The position numbers and the translations under genes are program-made. Shown here piece after piece: positions 1 to 9,916 of a stretch of DNA of 55,595 nucleotides. Below the pieces are notes generated by a model that did not search any database, had not been told where the DNA came from, and saw nothing but the letters and a program-made list of their open reading frames with translations. Within the stretch, counting starts at the first letter, position 1. Each line of letters starts with the position of its first letter. This stretch comes from an uncultured Winogradskyella sp. (lineage in GTDB: Bacteria > Bacteroidota > Bacteroidia > Flavobacteriales > Flavobacteriaceae): positions 1-55,595 of the forward strand of contig NZ_CANMCZ010000001.1 in NCBI RefSeq assembly GCF_947496485.1, given 5' to 3'.

Positions 1-2690
1 GAAATTGGTGCATCATATCGTATTTGCATATAATCTGTATTCACTATTTGATTATCTGCAGCCAAATAATGAGTAAGATCTCTATCCGAAAAAGTCTCTA
101 AAAGCTCTGGATCAAATACTGTTGGACCATCACCAATGTTAGCACCTGCCAAAGACATATCATCTATGAATTGATTCGCTGCTGCTGGATTAGCAAATTG
201 ATAATTAACTTGACTTGGTATGTAAAATCCTGTAAATGGATTTGGTTCACCTACTATAGTTATAGAATTAAGAATTGCGCTGGATGCACCTCCTGCACCT
301 GTAACATCTGAAGTAATATCCGCGCCTGCGATTTGGGCTGTAGGACTGCCCGCTGGTATCGAATCAAAACAACCATCGTCACTACATTCCGCTGGTGCCG
401 TAAATACATTGGTGTCTTGTAACGTACAAGAATTGTCTGCTGAAAATGTTGCAGTTAAATCCACTGGACCACCATCTGCTGAAAATAATACATCTACAAA
501 TGTATGCGGTGATGTTAAACCTACAACAGATACTGATGCGGTTCCATCACCTGTTAAATCTAATGTACCTGTAACTGGAGCTCCAACGAAAGTAACTGTA
601 ATATCTGCTGTAAAGGTATCATCTGTTAAATTGGTTGGTGTACTATTATCATCACAAGCATCTACATTTGAGACTGTTATTGCAGAAATATTACAAGCTG
701 CACATCCAGATGTTACAGCTGGATTTGTTACTGTAGAATTAGTTCCTAACCCATAATTAACACCAGCCTCAGTTACTAAGCCATTTGCTGTATTTACTGA
801 AGCTGGATCTGGATCACCAAATTGCCCATCATCACTACCTGCTGCTGCTGCACTAGAATAGGCTTCATTAGCATCGGGACATCCATCTCCATCACTATCT
901 GTATTTTGGAAATCAGGGGAACTGCCACCTGACGGTGTGTTAACTGGTGTTACTGCTTCTGCATCATCATCTGCACCATTAGTATCTGTATCTGTAAAAC
1001 CAGTATCATTACTATCTACAACACCATCATCATTAGTATCTAAAGCACCATTACCTGCTTCATCAACATCGTAAATACCATCGTTATCAGAGTCTAAATC
1101 GAAAATATCATTAACACCATCATCATCTGTATCTAATGGTACACAATAACTCAACTCGTAAAACTGCATAGTGACATTACCATTCCCTCCATCATCTTTT
1201 CCAACAGTAATGGAAATCTCGGTTATTGGTCCAACAATATCAACCGCAATACTATTACCTGGAGCATTTCCAGCTGTAGCAGTACTCACGGCACTTTGTC
1301 CATTTATAGTGAGATCTGCACCTAAGTTAATATCCGAAATAGTCACAGGAACATTTTGTACCCCATTTAATGCTTCAAAATCTGCTCTGTCTTCAAAATC
1401 CAACCCACCAAATTTAAAACTCACATTATATACAGGTTCTGAAAACGTATAGGTATATACTGCAACATCTCCAGCTGGGAAATCCGTATTTCTGGGTTGT
1501 GTTCTAACAAATGCTCCAGTAACACCTGTTGCGGTATCATCTTCTACACCTCCATTCCATGTAGCGCTACCTTGTAAATCGAAAGTCGCATCCACGTCCA
1601 CTCCTCCATAAGCATAAATATTATTGACTATAACAGGATCACTAGAATTATCATTAAATGTTTGACCTAAAGTGACAAAACCTGGTGAACAATCTAATTC
1701 ATTTATATCTAAAATACCATCATTATCATCGTCTTCATCACAGGCATCTGGATATGCATCTCCATCATTATTATCGTTATCATCTCCATTTGGACAAATA
1801 TCACTTGCATTAGGCACTCCATCTCCATCGTCGTCAGGTATACTTATAATAAACACTTTTCCATCTCCATGGTCAGTAGTAGCAGCTGTAAGTTGAATAC
1901 TTGTAATTATGGATCCTACTGGCGCTACATCACTTAACGAAAATAGAGCGATACCAATAGTACCACCATTATCTATAAGTCTATCGCTTAACCAATAGTC
2001 GGAGCCCGAACTTGGCGGGTTAACCGTTCCTGGCGTACCAGGATTACTGCCATTAGTTCCTGTACCACCATAACCCCATTGTGTACTATCTTGATTAACA
2101 AATGTTTCACCTAAAGATTGCGAAGCACCACCACCTGCTGGAATACCAAAAACTTCTATATGAAAACAATTATTTGCATTTCTCTCTGTTACCGCTATAA
2201 TAGCATTTGCTGTAGATTTAATTCCTGGTGAATATGATAATGTTTGTCTTTGAGCACCTGTAGTTTGCTCAGCAGTATAATTATCACATATAGCTGCGCC
2301 ATTTCCATTTGCCTCGAAATAATGATTTAAATTTAAATCTTGAAATGCTGCTAAAGCAGAAGCATCCCATGTTGCACTAGCACTTGTAGTCTCTATAGCA
2401 CTACCGTTTTGCTGAATATTATTATTCGCATCTGCTCCACCCAACTGGGTTAGCTGATAAGCAGTTGGCACACCTAAGTTGAAATCATTATAAACTGTGC
2501 CATTTATAGTAATACTCTGTAATGTCGCTGGATCTGAGTTTACCGCTTGCGTATCACCCCATTGAAATGTAACGCCTGTCTGAATACTGGGTGCATTTGT
2601 TTGGGCAACAATACTTAAAAAAGAAAATAAGCCAAACACTAAAGATAAGTAAAGTGTTTTTGCATTTGAGAATCGAGTAGAGATTTTCAT
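1..2690 (-). CDS. Large secreted thrombospondin type 3-like Asp-rich protein (partial, 3' end outside window)
   Basis: One uninterrupted frame runs leftward from an ATG at 2690 off the window edge, giving about 896 residues. It starts with a classical signal peptide (KTLYLSLVFG, cleavage near residue 30 after VAQ). Around residues 288-335 and again around 516-610 it carries Asp-rich calcium-binding-type repeats such as DDDGDGVPNASD and DTDDDGVNDIFDLDSDNDG, the hallmark of thrombospondin type 3 repeats. Between them lie beta-rich segments. A module near residues 58-130 (SITINGT, then DLNLNHYFEANGN) has a diverged second copy near 803-890 (SITIVGE, then DRDLTHYLAADNQ). Such flavobacterial proteins usually end in a type IX sorting or gliding-motility domain, but that end lies outside the window. 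Probable cell-surface adhesin or matrix protein; binding partner unknown. The secretion class is supported by the sequence, the function is inferred. Confidence 0.85.
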   Translation of the reverse strand, partial: MKISTRFSNAKTLYLSLVFGLFSFLSIVAQTNAPSIQTGVTFQWGDTQAVNSDPATLQSITINGTVYNDFNLGVPTAYQLTQLGGADANNNIQQNGSAIETTSASATWDASALAAFQDLNLNHYFEANGNGAAICDNYTAEQTTGAQRQTLSYSPGIKSTANAIIAVTERNANNCFHIEVFGIPAGGGASQSLGETFVNQDSTQWGYGGTGTNGSNPGTPGTVNPPSSGSDYWLSDRLIDNGGTIGIALFSLSDVAPVGSIITSIQLTAATTDHGDGKVFIISIPDDDGDGVPNASDICPNGDDNDNNDGDAYPDACDEDDDNDGILDINELDCSPGFVTLGQTFNDNSSDPVIVNNIYAYGGVDVDATFDLQGSATWNGGVEDDTATGVTGAFVRTQPRNTDFPAGDVAVYTYTFSEPVYNVSFKFGGLDFEDRADFEALNGVQNVPVTISDINLGADLTINGQSAVSTATAGNAPGNSIAVDIVGPITEISITVGKDDGGNGNVTMQFYELSYCVPLDTDDDGVNDIFDLDSDNDGIYDVDEAGNGALDTNDDGVVDSNDTGFTDTDTNGADDDAEAVTPVNTPSGGSSPDFQNTDSDGDGCPDANEAYSSAAAAGSDDGQFGDPDPASVNTANGLVTEAGVNYGLGTNSTVTNPAVTSGCAACNISAITVSNVDACDDNSTPTNLTDDTFTADITVTFVGAPVTGTLDLTGDGTASVSVVGLTSPHTFVDVLFSADGGPVDLTATFSADNSCTLQDTNVFTAPAECSDDGCFDSIPAGSPTAQIAGADITSDVTGAGGASSAILNSITIVGEPNPFTGFYIPSQVNYQFANPAAANQFIDDMSLAGANIGDGPTVFDPELLETFSDRDLTHYLAADNQIVNTDYMQIRYDAPI

Positions 2691-2748
2691 ATTGTTATAT
2701 AGTTGATGTATAATTCAATTTGTACTAATAAAATAATATTACAAAATA

Positions 2749-2791
2749 TCGATAAAGTGACAAATATATTCGATAAAGTGTAAAAAACAAA
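2749..2791 (-). promoter_or_regulatory. Promoter of the large surface-protein gene with flanking direct repeats
   Basis: Reading leftward, TTTG (2791-2788) is followed after 19 bp by TATATTTG (2768-2761), an excellent match to the Bacteroidetes sigma-ABfr promoter (TTTG, about 19 bp, TAnnTTTG). Transcription would start near 2754, giving a leader of about 64 nt. An exact 11-bp direct repeat TCGATAAAGTG occurs at 2749-2759 (start-site region) and 2770-2780 (spacer), 21 bp apart, suggesting an operator. Confidence 0.7.
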
Positions 2792-3046
2792 CTTGTTTGT
2801 AAGATTATTCGATATAAATATAGAATACCTTATAATTAAAATTTAATATGAAGACATCTTAGGTATGTCTAGCGGTCACATTCAAAATTATTATTTTATT
2901 CAGTGAAGAGATTAGCTATTAATCAACTTCAAATAGAATTTAGTAGGAAAATTAGTTTTAAAAATTTCTTAATGTAAAATTACAAAAAAGATTAATATGT
3001 TTTATGCACTAAAAGATTATAACTAATTTGGGCTCTCTTTTTTCGA

Positions 3047-3086
3047 TTAAATGCATTAATAGAATTTTAAATGCATTAATAGAATT
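3047..3086. repeat. Exact 20-bp tandem duplication upstream of prfC
   Basis: The unit TTAAATGCATTAATAGAATT occurs twice head to tail (3047-3066 and 3067-3086) with no mismatch. The second copy abuts the -7 box of the probable prfC promoter, so the duplication changes what lies at the -33 position. Confidence 0.9.
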
Positions 3087-3093
3087 ATATTTG
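3086..3093 (+). promoter_or_regulatory. Probable -7 element of prfC
   Basis: TATATTTG matches TAnnTTTG and lies 22 bp before the prfC start codon. The region about 19 bp further upstream is AATT, not TTTG, so the -33 element is weak or absent. Confidence 0.5.
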
Positions 3094-3115
3094 CAGCCTT
3101 ATTTAATAAAATCTC

Positions 3116-4705
3116 ATGAGTTTTTTAAAAGAAATAGATAGGCGACGTACGTTTGGCATTATATCTCACCCTGACGCTGGTAAAACTACACTTACAGAAA
3201 AACTATTGTTATTTGGTGGCGCTATACAAGAAGCTGGTGCTGTAAAGAGTAATAAAATAAAGAAAGGTGCTACTAGTGATTTTATGGAAATTGAACGTCA
3301 GCGTGGTATTTCTGTTGCCACTTCTGTTTTAGCGTTTGAGTATAATGGAATTAAGATTAATATTTTAGATACTCCTGGTCACAAAGATTTTGCAGAAGAT
3401 ACGTTTAGAACCTTAACTGCGGTTGATAGTGTTATTGTAGTTATAGATGTTGCAAAAGGTGTTGAGGAACAAACTGAAAAACTGGTTGAAGTTTGTAGAA
3501 TGCGGAATATACCAATGATAGTCTTTATTAATAAATTAGATCGTGAAGGTAAAGATGCTTTTGATCTTTTGGATGAAGTAGAGCAAAAACTTGGTCTTAA
3601 AGTTACACCTCTTAGTTTTCCTATAGGTATGGGCTATGATTTTAAGGGTATATACAATTTATGGGAAAAAAATATTAATCTATTTTCTGGTGACAGCAGA
3701 AAAGATATTGAGGAGACTATTGAGATTTCAGATTTATCATCACCAGAATTGGACAAACTTATTGGAGAAACTGCAGCCAACACATTGCGCGGCGACATAG
3801 AACTAGTAGATGGCATATATCCTAAATTCAATAAAGCTGATTATTTAAATGGTAATCAACAACCAGTATTTTTTGGTTCAGCACTTAATAATTTTGGAGT
3901 TAGAGAATTGCTAGACTGTTTTGTGGAAATTGCACCAAAACCAAGACCAAAACAAAGTGAAGAACGTTTAGTTAAACCTGATGAGAAACAATTTAGCGGT
4001 TTTGTTTTTAAAATTCATGCCAATATGGATCCTAATCATAGAAACAGATTAGCCTTCGTGAAAATTGTTTCTGGAGAATTTAAACGTAACACACCATATC
4101 TTCATGTAAGACATGATAAGAAACTAAAATTTTCTAGTCCAAATGCTTTTTTTGCTGAAAAGAAAGCCATTGTAGATATCTCATATCCTGGAGACATTGT
4201 AGGTCTGCAAGATACTGGTAGTTTTAAAATTGGAGATACACTAACAGAAGGTGAAATACTAAACTATAAAGGAGTCCCTAGTTTTTCTCCTGAGCACTTT
4301 AGATACATTAATAACGCTGACCCAATGAAAGCTAAGCAATTATATAAAGGTATCGATCAGCTAATGGACGAAGGTGTCGCACAATTATTTACTTTAGACC
4401 TGAATGGGAGAAAAGTAATAGGTACTGTTGGTGCTCTTCAGTATGAAGTGATTCAATACCGATTAGAACACGAATATGGCGCTAAGTGTACCTATGAAAA
4501 CCTGAATGTGCACAAAGCCTGTTGGGTTGAAACCGAAGATGAAAAGAGTGAAGAATTTAAAGAGTTTTTAAGAGTGAAGCAACGATTTCTTGCTAGAGAC
4601 AAACAAAATCAATTGGTTTTCTTAGCGGATTCTATGTTTTCATTACAAATGACACAGCAAAAATACCCGAGCATAACTTTCCATATGACGTCAGAATTTG
4701 AATAA
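3116..4705 (+). CDS. prfC: Peptide chain release factor 3 (RF3)
   Basis: RF3 is the GTPase that recycles RF1 and RF2 from the ribosome after peptide release. At 529 residues the protein has the usual RF3 length. The GTPase domain is intact: P-loop HPDAGKTTLTEK near residues 18-29, a switch I region with ERQRGISV, DTPGHKDF (G3) and NKLDREGKD (G4, with the RF3-typical REGKD extension). The C-terminal part carries the beta-barrel and RF3-specific domain (GALQYEVIQYRLEHEYG). It stands alone on the plus strand, diverging from the surface-protein gene, with a TAnnTTTG box 22 bp upstream of its ATG. No hairpin terminator follows it, so some read-through into the small iron-sulfur gene is possible. 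Confidence 0.96.
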   Translation: MSFLKEIDRRRTFGIISHPDAGKTTLTEKLLLFGGAIQEAGAVKSNKIKKGATSDFMEIERQRGISVATSVLAFEYNGIKINILDTPGHKDFAEDTFRTLTAVDSVIVVIDVAKGVEEQTEKLVEVCRMRNIPMIVFINKLDREGKDAFDLLDEVEQKLGLKVTPLSFPIGMGYDFKGIYNLWEKNINLFSGDSRKDIEETIEISDLSSPELDKLIGETAANTLRGDIELVDGIYPKFNKADYLNGNQQPVFFGSALNNFGVRELLDCFVEIAPKPRPKQSEERLVKPDEKQFSGFVFKIHANMDPNHRNRLAFVKIVSGEFKRNTPYLHVRHDKKLKFSSPNAFFAEKKAIVDISYPGDIVGLQDTGSFKIGDTLTEGEILNYKGVPSFSPEHFRYINNADPMKAKQLYKGIDQLMDEGVAQLFTLDLNGRKVIGTVGALQYEVIQYRLEHEYGAKCTYENLNVHKACWVETEDEKSEEFKEFLRVKQRFLARDKQNQLVFLADSMFSLQMTQQKYPSITFHMTSEFE

Positions 4706-4847
4706 TCTTGGTATGCTGTTCATCGAATAAGTGTTAAAATTTATGTATTTCGTCGATGTATTTTGTTTTTTATCGTTATTTTAATTACTCTTGATTAACT
4801 ATAATATACATTCAAACTAAGATTAACCCCAAACTAATCTACTTATT

Positions 4848-5078
4848 ATGGATAATAACGCAAACGTTTTCAGTAACGAAAAACTTACTGTGACCTACGA
4901 ACCTCACTGTTGTGCAAATGCAGGCATTTGCGCTAAACAACTTTCAGATGTATTTAGAAATTCTGTAATTCCTTGGATTGATTTAAATGGTGCAAAAACT
5001 AAAGCCATTATAAATCAAATTAATAAATGCCCATCTGGAGCATTAAAGTATTATTTGAATCAAAAAGATGTGGCTTGA
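4848..5078 (+). CDS. Divergent 4Fe-4S mono-cluster protein (Fer4_19 / YjdI type)
   Basis: A 76-residue protein with the pattern of the single-cluster Fer4_19 family: YEPHCCANAGICAK with Cys21, Cys22 and Cys28, and CPSGAL with Cys61 near the C-terminus, a ferredoxin-like final motif. These cysteines are likely 4Fe-4S ligands. Family members are small and cytoplasmic, occur alone or fused to GNAT or CDGSH domains, and their role is not well defined; a redox or iron-sensing role is only inference. It is convergent with the DUF3467 gene, and a perfect palindromic terminator lies between them. Confidence 0.82.
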   Translation: MDNNANVFSNEKLTVTYEPHCCANAGICAKQLSDVFRNSVIPWIDLNGAKTKAIINQINKCPSGALKYYLNQKDVA

Positions 5079-5094
5079 TAATAACTATTAAACC

Positions 5095-5136
5095 AACTAA
5101 AAACCCTTTGAATTTAAATTCAAAGGGTTTTTAGTT
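5095..5136. terminator. Bidirectional intrinsic terminator, 42-bp perfect palindrome
   Basis: The sequence is self-complementary across 42 bp, centred between 5115 and 5116, with core arms AAACCCTTTGAATTT and AAATTCAAAGGGTTT. Flanking A and T runs provide U tracts in both directions. It sits exactly between two converging genes ending at 5078 and 5138. Confidence 0.92.
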
Positions 5137-5137
5137 T

Positions 5138-5455
5138 TTAAGCCTGCCCAGTTGGGCCAAAGTTAAGAGGAATAGGTGGCTGCTCGTAATCTTTAATTTC
5201 ACCATGTGCTTTTTCAAAACGGGTTACATTATCCCCTAATGCTTTTAGTAATCGTTTTGCATGTTGCGGAGTTAAAATAATTCTAGACTTGACTTTACTT
5301 TTTGGAGTTCCTGGCATAATACTAACAAAATCAACTACAAATTCTGATACAGAATGGTTAATGATTGCTAAGTTTGAATATATACCTTCTGCAACTTTCT
5401 CGTCTAATTCAATATTAATCTGTCCTTTTTTAGGGCTATTTTTTTCGTCTGCCAT
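5138..5455 (-). CDS. DUF3467 domain-containing protein
   Basis: The 105-residue protein matches the short DUF3467 family: INIELDEKVAEGIYSNLAIINHSVSEFVVDFVSIMPG followed by a basic stretch (KSKVKSRIIL) and TPQHAKRLLKALGDN. The family has no established biochemical role; it is small, soluble and widely conserved next to rpoC in Bacteroidetes. Here it lies 90 bp downstream of rpoC in the same direction, separated by a hairpin terminator, so it is expressed by read-through or from a promoter in the gap. The position after the RNA polymerase genes is seen; a transcription-related role would be guesswork. Confidence 0.88.
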   Translation of the reverse strand: MADEKNSPKKGQINIELDEKVAEGIYSNLAIINHSVSEFVVDFVSIMPGTPKSKVKSRIILTPQHAKRLLKALGDNVTRFEKAHGEIKDYEQPPIPLNFGPTGQA

Positions 5456-5479
5456 ATTGTATGTTTTATAAATTAATTA

Positions 5480-5515
5480 TAAAAGCCTTCAGGTAGTATA
5501 ACTTGAAGGCTTTTA
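5480..5515 (-). terminator. Intrinsic terminator after rpoC
   Basis: Arms TAAAAGCCTTCA (5480-5491) and TGAAGGCTTTTA (5504-5515) pair perfectly over 12 bp around a 12-nt loop. On the minus strand the stem ends in a T-rich tract. It closes the rplK-rpoC block and separates it from the DUF3467 gene. Confidence 0.85.
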
Positions 5516-5545
5516 TTTTATTTAATACGCTAACTATTTTGAGAA

Positions 5546-8500
5546 TTAATTAAAATTCATCTCTTCTTTAGCTTTCATCATTTCATTAAACTCTTCTTTA
5601 GAACCTACTATAATGTGTTCGTATTCTCTAACACCTGTACCTGCTGGTATTCTATGGCCAACAATTACATTTTCTTTAAGTCCTTCGAGAGTATCTACTT
5701 TGCCATTTACAGCTGCTTCGTTAAGAACTTTTGTTGTCTCTTGGAACGATGCTGCAGATATAAACGACTTGGTTTGTAATGATGCCCTAGTAATACCTTG
5801 TAATATCGGAGTTGCAGTCGCAGGACTGGCATCTCTTGCAGTTACAAGATTCTTATCTTCTCTGCGTAAGCTAGAGTTTTCGTCTCTTAGCGTTCTTACC
5901 GTTACAATCTGACCTGATTTTAAATTCTCAGAATCACCAGCATCTTCAATCACTTTCATTCCGAAAATTTTATCATTTTCTTCAATAAAATCTGATTTGT
6001 GAATCAATTGGTTTTCTAAGAAGATTGTATCACCAGAATCAATGATTCTCACTTTACGCATCATCTGTCTTACAACAACTTCGAAGTGCTTATCATTAAT
6101 CTTCACACCTTGCAAACGATATACTTCTTGTACCTCATTTACTAAGTATTGTTGCACTGCAGAAGGGCCTTTAATATTAAGAATATCGTTTGGTGTAATA
6201 GAACCATCAGATAAAGGCATACCAGCTTTTACGTAATCATTTTCTTGTACAAGAATTTGATTAGATAATTTTACTAAGTATTTCTTAACCTCACCCAATT
6301 TAGATTCGATTATAATTTCACGGTTACCACGTTTTATTTTACCGAAAGAAACCACACCATCAATCGCACTTACTACAGCAGGATTAGAAGGGTTACGTGC
6401 TTCAAATAGCTCAGTTACACGAGGAAGACCACCTGTAATATCACCAGCTTTAGCAGATTTACGCGGTATCTTAACTAAAATCTTACCTATATCAATTTTC
6501 TCACCATCATCAATCATTATATGTGCACCAACTGGTAAGTTGTAAGAACGGATTGTTTCGCCTTTCTTATCTTCAATTAATAAGGTAGGAATTAATTTCT
6601 TGTTTCTAGATTCAGAAATTACCTTTTCTTGGAAACCTGTTTGTTCATCAATTTCTACTTGATAAGTAACTCCTTGCTCGATGTTTTCATACTTTACTTT
6701 ACCAGCAAATTCTGAAATAATTACACCGTTATAAGGATCCCATTGACAAACTACATCACCTTTCTTCAATTTGTCACCTGGTTTTACATATATAAATGAG
6801 CCATAAGGAATATTGTTAGTACTTAGAACAATTCCTGTCTTACCATCTACTAATTTTAATTCTGAAGTTCTAGAAATAACAACATCAACATCTTTTCCAT
6901 CATTATCTTTAGATTTTACAGTCTTAAGATCTTCTATTTCTGCAACACCATCAAACTTTACGGTTAACTTATTCTCTTCAGAAATGTTACTAGCAATACC
7001 ACCAACGTGGAATGTACGCAATGTTAACTGTGTACCTGGCTCACCAATTGACTGAGCGGCAACTACACCAACAGCTTCACCTCTTTGCACCATTTTACCA
7101 GTAGCAAGGTTACGACCGTAACACTTCACACAAATTCCTTTTTTGGCTTCACATGATAAAGGTGAACGCACTTCAATAGATTCGATTGGAGAATCACCAA
7201 TTCTTTTAGCAATGGCATCATCAATATGACCACCAGCTTCTATCAATAATTCTTCAGTTAATGGATTATATACATCATTAAGAGATGTTCTACCAACAAT
7301 TCTACCCTCTAAATTCTCAACAATTTCTTCATTCTTTTTAAGTGCAGAAACTTCAATACCTCTTAGAGTACCGCAGTCTTCTTCATAGACAATTACATCT
7401 TGTGATACATCTACCAAACGACGTGTAAGGTAACCTGCATCGGCAGTTTTAAGAGCCGTATCGGCAAGACCTTTACGTGCACCGTGAGTAGATATAAAGT
7501 ATTCTAAAATTGAAAGCCCCTCTTTAAAGTTAGAAAGAATTGGGTTTTCAATAATTTCACCACCTGCAGCAGTAGATTTTTTAGGCTTAGCCATTAATCC
7601 ACGCATACCTGTCAACTGACGAATCTGCTCTTTAGAACCCCTTGCACCAGAATCTAACATCATAAATACTGAGTTAAATCCTTGTTGATCCTCACGAATA
7701 CGCTTCATAGACAGTTCAGTCAATTCGGCGTTTGTAGATGTCCATATGTCAATTACCTGATTGTAACGTTCGTTGTTGGTAATAAGTCCCATATTATAGT
7801 TACCCATAATACCGTCAACCTGCTTATTAGCAGCATCTATCATTCCTTGTTTTTCTTGTGGAATAATAATATCACCTAAACTAAATGATAAACCACCTTG
7901 AAATGCAAACTTATATCCTTGAGTTTTAATTTCATCAAGAAACTCTGCTGTTTCAGGAACGCTTGTCTTTTTAAGAATACCATGTATAATATTTCTTAAA
8001 GACTTTTTCGTCAATACCTCATTTATATAACCTGCAGCTGCTGGTACTTTTTCGTTGAAAAGTACACGACCAACAGTTGTTTCAATAATTTGTTGAGTAA
8101 GCTCACCTTCTTCATTGAAATCCATGGTTCTTACCTTGATACCTGCATTAAGATCTACTTTTTTCTCATTATAAGCTATAGTTACTTCCTCAGGAGAATA
8201 AAAAGTTAAGCCTTCACCTTTAACGGTATAATCAGCATCAGATTTTCTATGTTTAGTCATATAATATAAACCAAGTACCATATCCTGAGATGGAACAGTT
8301 ACTGGAGCTCCATTAGCTGGATTTAATATATTATGTGATGCTAACATTAGAAGTTGCGCCTCTAAAATCGCTTCAGGTCCTAATGGTAAATGCACTGCCA
8401 TCTGGTCACCATCGAAATCGGCGTTAAATGCAGTACACACTAATGGGTGTAATTGAATTGCTTTACCTTCGATAAGCTTAGGTTGGAATGCTTGTATACC

Positions 8501-9847
8501 AAGTCTGTGTAATGTAGGAGCACGATTTAAAAGGACTGGATGTCCTTTTAAAACATTTTCTAAAATATCCCAAACTACAGGCTCTTTTCTATCTATAATT
8601 TTCTTAGCAGATTTTACAGTTTTTACAATTCCTCTTTCAATCAGTTTCCTGATGATAAATGGTTTGTAAAGTTCAGCAGCCATATCTTTTGGCAACCCAC
8701 ATTCGAATAATTTTAATTCTGGTCCTACAACAATTACAGAACGTGCAGAATAATCAACACGCTTACCAAGTAAGTTCTGACGGAAACGTCCTTGCTTACC
8801 TTTAAGTGAATCTGATAATGACTTTAATGGTCTGTTAGAATCTGTTTTTACTGCAGATGACTTACGTGTGTTATCAAATAATGAATCTACCGATTCTTGT
8901 AACATACGCTTCTCATTACGTAAAATCACTTCTGGTGCTTTTATCTCAACTAATCTTTTAAGACGGTTGTTACGGATAATTACACGACGGTATAAATCAT
9001 TTAAATCTGAAGTCGCAAAACGACCACCATCTAAAGGTACTAAAGGTCTTAGTTCTGGTGGGATTACAGGAACAGCCTTCATAATCATCCACTCTGGTCT
9101 GTTCTCTCTATTTAAGTTAGAATCTCTAAATGCCTCAACAACTTGTAAACGTTTTAAAGCTTCAGTTTTTCTTTGCTTCGATGTTTCGTTATTAGCTTTA
9201 TGTCTTAAATCATAAGATAATTGATCTAAATCAATACGCGCTAATAAATCAATAAGACACTCAGCACCCATCTTAGCGATGAATTTATTAGGATCTGTAT
9301 CATCTAAATATTGGTTTTCTTGTGGAATAGATTCTAAAATATTTAGATATTCTTCTTCAGTTAAGAAATCCATTTTCTGTACAGGTTCTCCTTCAGCATT
9401 CATAGCAATACCTGGTTGGATAACCACATAACGCTCATAATAGATAATCATATCTAATTTCTTAGATGGTAATCCAAGAAGGTAACCTATTTTGTTTGGT
9501 AACGAACGGAAGTACCAAATATGAGCTACAGGGACAACTAAATTGATGTGACCTACACGATCTCTACGTACTTTCTTTTCTGTTACTTCTACACCACAAC
9601 GGTCACAAACGATTCCCTTGTAACGTATTCTTTTATATTTACCACAAGCACATTCAAAATCCTTTACAGGACCAAAAATACGCTCACAGAACAAACCATC
9701 ACGTTCAGGTTTGTGAGTTCGATAATTAATAGTTTCTGGCTTTAACACTTCACCTCGTGATGCTCCTAAAACAGATTCTGGTGATGCTAAACCAATAGAA
9801 ATTTTATTAAATTTCTGAATTGTATTCTTATCTTGTCTTCTTGCCAT
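5546..9847 (-). CDS. rpoC: DNA-directed RNA polymerase subunit beta'
   Basis: Largest subunit of the core RNA polymerase, 1433 residues, full length for Bacteroidetes. Seen directly: the N-terminal zinc-binding loop ([13 protein letters not shown] then CDRCGVEV, about residues 66-88), the clamp and lid region, the catalytic motif NADFDGDQM near residue 478 that carries the three Mg-binding aspartates, the bridge helix and trigger loop region (RGLMAKP... [14 protein letters not shown]), and the second zinc site [14 protein letters not shown] near residue 900. It follows rpoB by 69 bp in the same direction, the universal order, and is followed by a terminator. No truncation or frameshift is visible. 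Confidence 0.98.
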   Translation of the reverse strand: MARRQDKNTIQKFNKISIGLASPESVLGASRGEVLKPETINYRTHKPERDGLFCERIFGPVKDFECACGKYKRIRYKGIVCDRCGVEVTEKKVRRDRVGHINLVVPVAHIWYFRSLPNKIGYLLGLPSKKLDMIIYYERYVVIQPGIAMNAEGEPVQKMDFLTEEEYLNILESIPQENQYLDDTDPNKFIAKMGAECLIDLLARIDLDQLSYDLRHKANNETSKQRKTEALKRLQVVEAFRDSNLNRENRPEWMIMKAVPVIPPELRPLVPLDGGRFATSDLNDLYRRVIIRNNRLKRLVEIKAPEVILRNEKRMLQESVDSLFDNTRKSSAVKTDSNRPLKSLSDSLKGKQGRFRQNLLGKRVDYSARSVIVVGPELKLFECGLPKDMAAELYKPFIIRKLIERGIVKTVKSAKKIIDRKEPVVWDILENVLKGHPVLLNRAPTLHRLGIQAFQPKLIEGKAIQLHPLVCTAFNADFDGDQMAVHLPLGPEAILEAQLLMLASHNILNPANGAPVTVPSQDMVLGLYYMTKHRKSDADYTVKGEGLTFYSPEEVTIAYNEKKVDLNAGIKVRTMDFNEEGELTQQIIETTVGRVLFNEKVPAAAGYINEVLTKKSLRNIIHGILKKTSVPETAEFLDEIKTQGYKFAFQGGLSFSLGDIIIPQEKQGMIDAANKQVDGIMGNYNMGLITNNERYNQVIDIWTSTNAELTELSMKRIREDQQGFNSVFMMLDSGARGSKEQIRQLTGMRGLMAKPKKSTAAGGEIIENPILSNFKEGLSILEYFISTHGARKGLADTALKTADAGYLTRRLVDVSQDVIVYEEDCGTLRGIEVSALKKNEEIVENLEGRIVGRTSLNDVYNPLTEELLIEAGGHIDDAIAKRIGDSPIESIEVRSPLSCEAKKGICVKCYGRNLATGKMVQRGEAVGVVAAQSIGEPGTQLTLRTFHVGGIASNISEENKLTVKFDGVAEIEDLKTVKSKDNDGKDVDVVISRTSELKLVDGKTGIVLSTNNIPYGSFIYVKPGDKLKKGDVVCQWDPYNGVIISEFAGKVKYENIEQGVTYQVEIDEQTGFQEKVISESRNKKLIPTLLIEDKKGETIRSYNLPVGAHIMIDDGEKIDIGKILVKIPRKSAKAGDITGGLPRVTELFEARNPSNPAVVSAIDGVVSFGKIKRGNREIIIESKLGEVKKYLVKLSNQILVQENDYVKAGMPLSDGSITPNDILNIKGPSAVQQYLVNEVQEVYRLQGVKINDKHFEVVVRQMMRKVRIIDSGDTIFLENQLIHKSDFIEENDKIFGMKVIEDAGDSENLKSGQIVTVRTLRDENSSLRREDKNLVTARDASPATATPILQGITRASLQTKSFISAASFQETTKVLNEAAVNGKVDTLEGLKENVIVGHRIPAGTGVREYEHIIVGSKEEFNEMMKAKEEMNFN

Positions 9848-9916
9848 GTTCTTTATTGTCTTTAGTTTATATTAACAGCTCCATTCTAAAATGAAACTGC
9901 TAATACGCACCTAAAT

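Larger units (their letters stand above)
2691..3115. other. Intergenic region between divergent genes
   Basis: This 425-bp non-coding stretch separates the divergent surface-protein gene and prfC. It holds the minus-strand promoter with its direct repeats at the left and a 20-bp tandem repeat leading into a plus-strand promoter box at the right. I see no open frame with coding character, no hairpin terminator and no RNA gene in the roughly 220 bp in the middle. Confidence 0.6.

Noticed and set aside
860..1140. Repetitive DNA in the first gene as a possible CRISPR array
   Set aside because: The repeats are short, irregular Asp/Asn codons of thrombospondin type 3-like motifs in frame, not equal repeats with unique spacers.
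409..1896. Several plus-strand open frames (for example 409-756, 1171-1452, 1672-1896) with Ser/Thr/Pro-rich products
   Set aside because: They are antisense shadows of the long minus-strand thrombospondin-like frame, whose repeats and signal peptide are unmistakable; their composition merely mirrors Asp and Asn codons.
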